This document shows, piece by piece, positions 1 to 4,872 of a stretch of DNA of 6,783 nucleotides. Location of the stretch: positions 1 through 6,783 of the forward strand of contig QMSC01000068.1 in the NCBI GenBank assembly GCA_003649515.1, read 5' to 3'. The notes under the pieces were generated by a model that was given only the letters and a program-made list of their open reading frames with translations, made no database searches and was not told the origin of the DNA. Position 1 is the first letter of the stretch, and every line of letters starts with the position of its first letter. The DNA is from Thermoprotei archaeon (lineage in GTDB: Archaea; Thermoproteota; Thermoprotei; Thermofilales; B20-G17). The translations under genes were made by a program, and so were the position numbers.

Positions 1-141
1 CTCTGCGCTTTAAATATTGTGTCAATTACGAAAGAAAGCTTCATCAAAGCGATCAAAGATGTCATACCACCACGTTACTTAGAAATTAATTTAACAGCGT
101 TCGAGGAAGGTTATAAGTCGGTGCATGGAAAGACACGGTAG
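1..141 (+). CDS. 2-oxoacid:ferredoxin oxidoreductase gamma subunit, C-terminal end (partial)
   Basis: Frame 1 is open from the left edge to the TAG at 139-141 and gives 46 residues; the start lies outside the window. The tail runs from LCALNIVSITKESF through IKDVIPPRYLEINLTAFEEG to a short basic end. This is the pattern I know from the C-terminus of gamma subunits of pyruvate, 2-oxoglutarate or indolepyruvate:ferredoxin oxidoreductases: a 'G-x-V-S-x-E' helix start, then 'A-I-x-x-x-V-P-x-x-x-L-E-x-N-x-x-A-F-x-x-G-Y'. In that family the gamma subunit helps the thiamine-diphosphate and iron-sulphur subunits convert 2-oxoacids, CoA and ferredoxin to acyl-CoA, CO2 and reduced ferredoxin in the cytoplasm. 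Which 2-oxoacid is used cannot be told from the tail. Alpha and beta subunit genes are expected to the left. The next gene is convergent, with a single base between the two stops. Confidence 0.7.
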   Translation, partial: LCALNIVSITKESFIKAIKDVIPPRYLEINLTAFEEGYKSVHGKTR

Positions 142-142
142 G

Positions 143-688
143 TTATAGCTTTTTATTTTTCAGTAATCTCTCCAGCTCTAATGATAGTTCTGTTAAGAAG
201 ATATTCATGAGAGGAGTGGTATTTTGCTTCAAATTGACAGGTTTGCCTCCTTTCATGCGATCTAAACATTTGGATAACAAGTAAAGTAGAGGTTTCTCGC
301 CATAGCTCAACTTAAACTTCTTTAGGTCCCTAAGTACATTTTCACCTTTTACAATTAATACATTATTTAGTAGAATATAGGAGTTCTTGATCTTGTAGAT
401 TACCTTGTAAGCCTCTCTCGCTCCGCTATCCGTTAGCCTGTAGATCCTTTTAGTTCCCTGCTTAATTACCTTTATAAACCCCCTTTGCTGCAAGGCAATT
501 AAGGCATTTTCGACCTCTCTGCTATACGGTCCCATGGGGCCATAGTCGAATTCGAATCCAAGTAGGTCGTAGAGGAAGAATATTAAATGAATTCTGGCGT
601 AATCTTCGACAGGAGAATACTTGTTCAGAGCGAGAAATATCAACAACCACAGATCCTTCGGAATTACGATGGGTCTATGTATGCTCAT
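143..688 (-). CDS. Winged-helix protein, YwgA/Panacea-like (181 aa)
   Basis: This is a predicted cytoplasmic protein of unknown function. Residues 28-100 read as a winged helix. A helix with IHLIFFLYDLLGFEF leads to DYGPMGPYSREVENAL (49-63), then LQQRGFI, a basic beta-wing (KQGTKRIYRLTDSG, 77-89) and a following helix. The 'YGP-x-GPYSREV' turn before an alpha helix is the hallmark I associate with YwgA-like proteins and with the Panacea (SocA/DUF4065-like) antitoxin fold. 'YRLTDSG' is the usual wing of winged-helix regulators. The second half (100-181) is helical and ends in a lysine-rich tail. The ATG at 688 fits a leaderless start because a TATA box is centred 27 bp upstream. The gene follows the 666-aa membrane-protein gene by 33 bp on the same strand, so co-transcription is also possible. 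No toxin-like partner lies beside it. DNA binding is inferred from fold-like features only. Confidence 0.6.
   Translation of the reverse strand: MSIHRPIVIPKDLWLLIFLALNKYSPVEDYARIHLIFFLYDLLGFEFDYGPMGPYSREVENALIALQQRGFIKVIKQGTKRIYRLTDSGAREAYKVIYKIKNSYILLNNVLIVKGENVLRDLKKFKLSYGEKPLLYLLSKCLDRMKGGKPVNLKQNTTPLMNIFLTELSLELERLLKNKKL
150..162 (+). terminator. T-rich archaeal terminator candidate
   Basis: Nine bases after the plus-strand stop at 141 comes CTTTTTATTTTTC, ten T in thirteen bases. Archaeal RNA polymerase commonly terminates at such T tracts without a hairpin. The tract lies inside the last codons of the convergent 181-aa gene, where the other strand encodes the lysine-rich KNKK tail, so coding need may also explain it. 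Confidence 0.4.
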
Positions 689-710
689 ATTTGCATCCCT
701 GCCTTAAGAC

Positions 711-719
711 TTAAAATAA
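711..719 (-). promoter_or_regulatory. TATA box for the 181-aa winged-helix gene
   Basis: On the minus strand TTATTTTAA is centred 27 bp before the ATG at 688, the distance expected for a leaderless archaeal transcript. A near copy, GTTATTTAAG (730-721), sits directly upstream and overlaps the stop codon of the preceding gene. The only purine-rich element before the ATG (AGGCAGGG) is a weak Shine-Dalgarno, which also favours a leaderless start. Confidence 0.45.
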
Positions 720-721
720 CC

Positions 722-2722
722 TTAAATAACGATCTTCCTTCTCCTTCTTAAAATGATATAAAGAACCAACGTTGTAACGAAGATACATATTCCTAGAGCC
801 ACGAGCCACTCGGTCCTGCATGGTACCCCTAGTAAGAATACGAACGGTACTCTAAGAACCAGCCTAGGTTTATTGATGACAAACGTTTCCCTCAATAAAA
901 TGTAACCATCCTTCTGTACTGTTAGGTCTACCTTGCCTAAGGGTACTGCCGGGATTTTAGCAATTCCGTCCTTACCCACTCTACACATAAGCTCGAAATC
1001 CCCTTGAACAATTTTTACGACCGCATCGCTTACGGCATTCCATAGCCAATCTCGGAGAACGATCACTAGATCTGTGGCATTTACAGCAATAGTGACTTGA
1101 TCCGTGTTCTCGTTGACGAATATGACGGTCCGATAAAGGGGGTAGTTATTTAGTGGGTTTTGGACAATTAATATGCATGGTCCTAACAGAATGTTTCCTA
1201 TCGAAACTCCTCCTCTTTCAACGCTAAATTCTCTCCTAATATCACCTTGTATCAATAGGAGCTTTACTCTTTCAAGGTCCTTATTAAAAACGTCTAGAAC
1301 CTTGAAGCTAACCGTAGTTAAATTGCTTTCAATGTACAAGTAGCAATTCTCTGATAGGTTTAACCTTTTCCTAAAGACCTCTAAGCCGCTATATTTTAGA
1401 ATAACCAAGTATTCTCCGGGAGGTAGGTTGCTCACTTTTACTCTAGGTCCGGTCACTACGCTCTTATACAGTACCTCGCCGAGATCTATGGAGTAGATCA
1501 TTAAGAAACCGTCCCTAAGGGGGTTCCCCTTCTTATCAACTACTTCCATTTCCAGAGAAAATGTCTTAAATGGTATGATCACAGTATTATTCACACTCAG
1601 CGAGGAACAAACGTAGGTGGCGATGTTTATTCCTGCCCTGTAGATTTTCACAAAGATCTTTTCAAAAGGTGGCACATTTCTGAGCGTTATCCTCTCACCG
1701 TTTATCCTGTTAATGGATACTCTTTCCCGCGAGCTATCAAATGAAATCTCTAATGTTATATCGCTAAACTCGCTGAGATAGGGAAGTTGTATGTTAATGT
1801 CCTTAACCCTTAAGACGACCCTCTTAAATTCATCTTCAGAGAGAGAGTACACCTTAAGAGGAGCAGAAAAGTTGTTGATAACATCATAGGACTTTAGGAG
1901 TGGGGAAATGCTCAAGTGATCCGGTAGAAACAATCTAATTACTGCCCCCTTAATGGATTCCTCATTACAGCAGAACATGGGAGTAATGTTAAGAGATAGA
2001 AAAACGGATCCCCTTCCCTCATTTTTGATAGTGAACGAGGATCCGTAGACTACTATTTTATAATTAAGGTAGTGAAAACCGTAGAGAGCCTGCACGGCCT
2101 TTTTGCTGATAATATCATAGAGAGCTTCGATTCGTATGTTCACATCGGCATATGCAACTACGGTAACATTTACCATTAAAGCGTAAAGTTTCAAAGCCTT
2201 AGGGAGAGTATAGTTAAATTCGTAGTGAAAGCTTTTGCCAGCTCCTATAGTTTTTTCAAAGTGCTCCTTAAAGAAATCCATTGACGTGATTCTGAGCTTA
2301 AACTTTCTTTCAATGTCAGGTTCCAATCTGAGAATAAACCTCCCATATTCCTTTACCTTTAGATAAATGTACCTATAGCCTACGGCTAGGCTTGAGGGAT
2401 CGAGGTCTAATTGATGTGAGAGAACATCCATGCCCTCTGGCGTTAAAAGAGCTTTAGGTCTAAAAGGAGTTGATGCCTCCAGATAAATGAAGAGGGATGA
2501 AACGTATGAGGGAACGTTAAAAACCACAGCTAGGGTCTTAGGTATTCGGTACGCCCTTACGTCTATTATTTGACCGCTAGCATTAAAGAAGACTATCTTG
2601 ATATAATCTACTCTTTCTTGAGGTACTGCATACATGTACGGTAGACCACATACTAGAGTGAGCAATACTAGGAAAAGTGCTAGGCTCTTGGTCGCTCTTA
2701 TTTCAACCACCCCTATAACCAT
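722..2722 (-). CDS. Secreted, C-terminally membrane-anchored protein with tandem beta-sandwich repeats (666 aa)
   Basis: I do not recognise a named family. The N-terminus is a Sec-type signal peptide: basic R9/K12, a hydrophobic core LALFLVLLTLVCGL, and likely cleavage after the YMYA at 29-32. At the C-terminus a single transmembrane helix (about 639-658) is followed by RRRRK, so the protein should stand outside the cell with a short cytoplasmic tail. Residues 33-385 are beta-rich and unassigned. From 388 to 627 there are three successive units of about 80 residues (388-465, 468-548, 550-627). Each has the carboxypeptidase-regulatory/transthyretin-like order: hydrophobic strand, 'V-x-D/R-x-x-G/N-x-x-L', an LPPGEY-like or VPLGKV-like turn, and a final strand. 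About nine N-x-S/T sequons fit an N-glycosylated archaeal surface protein. The ATG at 2722 is supported by an AT-rich box about 24 bp upstream. A cell-surface or S-layer-associated role is inference. Confidence 0.7.
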   Translation of the reverse strand: MVIGVVEIRATKSLALFLVLLTLVCGLPYMYAVPQERVDYIKIVFFNASGQIIDVRAYRIPKTLAVVFNVPSYVSSLFIYLEASTPFRPKALLTPEGMDVLSHQLDLDPSSLAVGYRYIYLKVKEYGRFILRLEPDIERKFKLRITSMDFFKEHFEKTIGAGKSFHYEFNYTLPKALKLYALMVNVTVVAYADVNIRIEALYDIISKKAVQALYGFHYLNYKIVVYGSSFTIKNEGRGSVFLSLNITPMFCCNEESIKGAVIRLFLPDHLSISPLLKSYDVINNFSAPLKVYSLSEDEFKRVVLRVKDINIQLPYLSEFSDITLEISFDSSRERVSINRINGERITLRNVPPFEKIFVKIYRAGINIATYVCSSLSVNNTVIIPFKTFSLEMEVVDKKGNPLRDGFLMIYSIDLGEVLYKSVVTGPRVKVSNLPPGEYLVILKYSGLEVFRKRLNLSENCYLYIESNLTTVSFKVLDVFNKDLERVKLLLIQGDIRREFSVERGGVSIGNILLGPCILIVQNPLNNYPLYRTVIFVNENTDQVTIAVNATDLVIVLRDWLWNAVSDAVVKIVQGDFELMCRVGKDGIAKIPAVPLGKVDLTVQKDGYILLRETFVINKPRLVLRVPFVFLLGVPCRTEWLVALGICIFVTTLVLYIILRRRRKIVI

Positions 2723-2742
2723 AAGAGAAACTAAGTTAATAT

Positions 2743-2760
2743 TAGAAAAACGATTTTACT
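2743..2760 (-). promoter_or_regulatory. BRE/TATA-like promoter candidate of the 666-aa gene
   Basis: Read on the minus strand, AGTAAAATCG (BRE-like) is followed by TTTTTCTA, centred about 24 bp before the ATG at 2722, which would give a leaderless mRNA. A second AT-rich option, TAATATTA (2744-2737), lies only 18 bp from the ATG and would place transcription inside the gene. The box is imperfect, hence the low confidence. Confidence 0.3.
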
Positions 2761-2875
2761 TAACAACCTAACGTAATATGCGTATATTTATTGGGAGTAT
2801 AGCTTTTAGGTAGACTCACACTTTCACTTAAGCTGCGGGATCTCACCATTATAGAGCTGGCTGAATAACCTTCAA

Positions 2876-2892
2876 GGAAAGATTTTAAATAG
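2876..2892 (+). promoter_or_regulatory. BRE/TATA promoter of lysK
   Basis: GGAAAGATTTTAAATAG has the archaeal layout of a purine/A-rich BRE followed by a TTTTAAAT TATA box centred near 2887. Transcription should begin about 25 bp further on, near 2912. That point is downstream of an in-frame ATG at 2897 and upstream of the ATG at 2930, so the promoter position decides between the two starts. Confidence 0.6.
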
Positions 2893-2919
2893 ATAAATGA
2901 GGATATTCGGCTCAGAGCT

Positions 2920-2925
2920 GGGGGA
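2920..2925 (+). promoter_or_regulatory. Shine-Dalgarno-like site of lysK
   Basis: GGGGGA ends four bases before the ATG at 2930, inside the short leader predicted from the TATA box. It is a partial match to the archaeal GGAGGTGA and is close to the start, so it is supporting rather than decisive evidence. Confidence 0.4.
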
Positions 2926-2929
2926 AGCG

Positions 2930-3916
2930 ATGGTTCACTGGGCTGAGAGAAAAGCTGAAGAGGTTGTGAAGACCTTTAGGGAAATTAGAGATGTGCTCGT
3001 ATGCAATGGTGGTCTCTCTGTATCAGGACTTCAACACGTCGGCAGGCTTAGAGGAGAAGTAACGATTGTAGATACCGTTAGAAAGATACTCGAAAAGCGA
3101 GGCTATGAGGCTAAACATACAATAGTCCTGTATACAATGGACGCCTGGAAAGGTAAGGAAACCCAGCTAAAACAATTTAGCGACCCCGAGGAAGCAAAAG
3201 CTTTTACTGGAAGACCCCTCTTCCTAGTTCCAGACCCACAAGAATGCCACAAAAATTGGGTTGAACATTATTGGGAGAACTTCGGTAATTACCTCCAGCA
3301 CTTTGCACTAGACGTCGAAGTAGTGTCAACAAAGGAGCTATATGAGAAGAATATGAGAATGAAGGAATTTATAGTTAAGACGCTTACCGAGAAACGTAGC
3401 GAAGCTGTAAGGACGATCAATAAGTATCGTGGGCGTAATCCCCATCCTGAAGATTGGATACCATTTAACCCTATATGCGAGAAGTGTCTAAGGATAGATA
3501 GTACCGTGGCCGTAAGCTTTGATGAGAAGACGGGTATAATTGAGTACATCTGCAAGGCGTGTGGGAATGAGGGACGGCAACCGTTAGAGAGAGGAAAACT
3601 TACGTGGAGGCTAGAGTGGGTAGGTGTATGGTATTCGATGGGCGTGTCATTTGAGCCCTACGGCAAGGACCACGCTACACCAGGTGGTTCAAGGGATAGC
3701 TGCAACGACCTGGCAAGAAACGTATACAGATTTGAGCCTCCAGTGGGCCTTCCTTACGAGTGGGTGGGTTATTCGAGGAAAGGTGTAGATGTAGGCGATA
3801 TGGGTTCAAGCGATTTCATAGGCTTCACGCCTAAAGATTGGATTGAGGTTGCAGAAGGAGAAGTGCTGAGATACATATACCTTTTTTACACAGCCCATGA
3901 AGAGAATAGTGCTTAG
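2930..3916 (+). CDS. lysK: Class I lysyl-tRNA synthetase, catalytic part; frame broken near 3884
   Basis: This is the N-terminal, catalytic part of class I LysRS, which charges tRNA-Lys with lysine using ATP. I place the start at 2930 (MVHWAERKAEEVV) because Pyrococcus LysRS-I begins MVHWAD and the TATA box lies too close to the earlier in-frame ATG (2897). Numbered from 2930, the Rossmann fold carries the HIGH-equivalent HVGR at 36-39. C183-x2-C186 and C208-x2-C211 form a zinc-binding pair in the insertion, followed by WRLEW and FEPYGKDH, both family signatures. The KMSKS-equivalent loop is at 290-295 but reads DMGSSD, with neither lysine. The family match continues to L318. After that this frame adds only a non-homologous tail (FYTAHEENSA) and stops at 3916, while the family sequence resumes one frame over. 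It is therefore a frameshifted gene, a split gene or a sequencing indel. Joined, the product is 547 aa, normal for the family. Confidence 0.9.
   Translation: MVHWAERKAEEVVKTFREIRDVLVCNGGLSVSGLQHVGRLRGEVTIVDTVRKILEKRGYEAKHTIVLYTMDAWKGKETQLKQFSDPEEAKAFTGRPLFLVPDPQECHKNWVEHYWENFGNYLQHFALDVEVVSTKELYEKNMRMKEFIVKTLTEKRSEAVRTINKYRGRNPHPEDWIPFNPICEKCLRIDSTVAVSFDEKTGIIEYICKACGNEGRQPLERGKLTWRLEWVGVWYSMGVSFEPYGKDHATPGGSRDSCNDLARNVYRFEPPVGLPYEWVGYSRKGVDVGDMGSSDFIGFTPKDWIEVAEGEVLRYIYLFYTAHEENSA
3881..3890 (+). other. Apparent +1 frameshift site (C-T6-ACA) in lysK
   Basis: The bases CTTTTTTACA hold a run of six T at 3882-3887. The upstream frame reads Leu-Phe-Tyr-Thr. Omitting one T gives Leu-Phe-Thr-Gln-Pro-Met-Lys, which lines up without a gap with the Ile-Tyr-Ala-Arg-His-Arg-Pro-Asn-Lys of Pyrococcus LysRS. 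The C-terminal frame is closed by a TGA at 3867-3869 and the N-terminal frame by the TAG at 3914-3916, so the switch must fall between 3870 and 3913. The T run is the only homopolymer longer than four in that interval. Confidence 0.75.
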
Positions 3917-4574
3917 CCTCGAGCGAGTACCCCTTTACGTAGACGAATACGATAAAGCTGAACGCATATATTATGGGCTTGAAGCTCTTAGAGACACTGA
4001 GGAAAATGAGAGGATCTCAAAGAGCTATTATTTAGCACAGCTGAGAGAACCCCCTTCAGAACCTCCGATACAGCTACCCTATCTTCACGCTGTAGCCTTG
4101 ATCCAAGTGTTGCCTAAGCATGATATGGTTAGGGAGGCCTTAAAGAGGCTGGAAAAAACGGGTCTGATCAAAAGTAAAATAACCGATTTCGAGCTGGAGA
4201 GAATAAAGAGACGGCTGATCAACGCCCAAAACTGGATAGCTAGCTATGCCCCCGACAGGTACAAAATCTCTCTCTTACCTCACTTAACAGCTCAAGTTCT
4301 AAGGTCGATAGACCGAGATGTAATACCTCTTCTCAAAGAACTATATGACAAGCTCGAGGAATTGGAAGAATGGACCGAGGACGATATAAAACAGGTAATG
4401 ATGTCCATTAAAAGGACCAAGCATCAGGAAAGAGAATTCTTTAAGGCATTATACTTAATGTTCTTTGGCAGAGAATACGGTCCGAGAATCGCCCCCTATC
4501 TATCATTTATCGATAAAAGCTGGGTCTTAAATAGGCTACGAGAGGTCTTGAAGTATTATGCCAAGCAAGAATAG
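3897..4574 (+). CDS. lysK: Class I lysyl-tRNA synthetase, anticodon-binding part (225 aa from ATG)
   Basis: This is the C-terminal continuation of LysRS-I in the +1 frame. It opens with MKRIVLSLERVPLYVDEYDK and AERIYYG, matching the 'K-E-I-x-x-D-L...Y-D-E-F-D-K-x-E-R-I-Y-F-G' that follows the catalytic core in Pyrococcus LysRS. Next come helical segments with INAQNWIASYAPD (family 'A-R-N-W-V-x-x-Y-A-P') and the end motif FYGRE-like FFGREYGPRIAPYLSFIDK, the well-kept C-terminal signature. These helices form the anticodon-binding domain. The reading frame extends back to 3870, so the homologous part probably starts at the T run before the ATG. No Shine-Dalgarno lies within 15 bp of the ATG; the nearest GGAG is some 35 bp away, so independent initiation is doubtful but coupling with the overlapping first frame is possible. 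Conservation is as good here as upstream, so the break is recent, artefactual or tolerated. Confidence 0.85.
   Translation: MKRIVLSLERVPLYVDEYDKAERIYYGLEALRDTEENERISKSYYLAQLREPPSEPPIQLPYLHAVALIQVLPKHDMVREALKRLEKTGLIKSKITDFELERIKRRLINAQNWIASYAPDRYKISLLPHLTAQVLRSIDRDVIPLLKELYDKLEELEEWTEDDIKQVMMSIKRTKHQEREFFKALYLMFFGREYGPRIAPYLSFIDKSWVLNRLREVLKYYAKQE
4542..4546 (+). promoter_or_regulatory. Ribosome binding site of the 104-aa membrane-protein gene
   Basis: GAGGT lies 11 bases before the ATG at 4558, inside the last codons of lysK. It supports translation from the lysK transcript. Confidence 0.4.
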
Positions 4575-4872
4575 CGCCATAAGAATCTACTTCATTGCAT
4601 CACTGTTTTTATCAACTATAATGTTGCTCCTAGCGTGCTTCCTGTTACATAGTGGCGCCGATAATCCCTTGGATTTTCCCCGATTGTTCTTTGGCTTTAT
4701 GTTAACATTGGCTGTTTTTTCGCTATCCCTTCTTATGATCAATTACGTAAGAGAACTAAAGGTCATTAAGCCTAGTGAAAGGGAAGTTATAAGGACCATT
4801 TGCTTAGTATACTACTTCCTCAGCATTTCCCTGATCCTAATATTCTTCCTGAAGCTTTTAATGTTCAGATAG
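4558..4872 (+). CDS. Small three-helix membrane protein (104 aa)
   Basis: I do not recognise a family. Three hydrophobic helices are clear, at about residues 9-31, 41-63 and 80-102. The first loop holds two aspartates, and the second holds R65, K68, K71, R75 and R79. By the positive-inside rule the N-terminus is cytoplasmic and the C-terminus outside. There are no catalytic or metal motifs, and the hydrophilic loop around KVIKPSEREVIRT is the only conserved-looking surface. The start overlaps the last 17 bp of lysK in another frame and has a GAGGT upstream, so it is probably translated from the lysK mRNA. The other end overlaps the convergent coiled-coil gene by 8 bp. The absence of internal stops, the clean topology and the tight packing argue that it is real. 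No function is proposed. Confidence 0.65.
   Translation: MPSKNSAIRIYFIASLFLSTIMLLLACFLLHSGADNPLDFPRLFFGFMLTLAVFSLSLLMINYVRELKVIKPSEREVIRTICLVYYFLSISLILIFFLKLLMFR

Noticed and set aside
2808..2880. tRNA-like opening (GGGAGTATAGC...TAGGTAGA) in the divergent intergenic region
   Set aside because: There is no T-arm GTTCRA sequence, no closing acceptor strand complementary to GGGAGTA, and no clear anticodon stem. C/D box motifs (RTGATGA with CTGA) are also missing.
2897..2929. Longer lysK start at ATG 2897
   Set aside because: It lies about 10 bp after the TATA box centre and adds residues absent from the Pyrococcus enzyme.
3289..3555. An 88-codon open frame on the minus strand inside lysK
   Set aside because: The plus strand here is clearly conserved LysRS including the first zinc cysteines. 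The reverse frame is a shadow.
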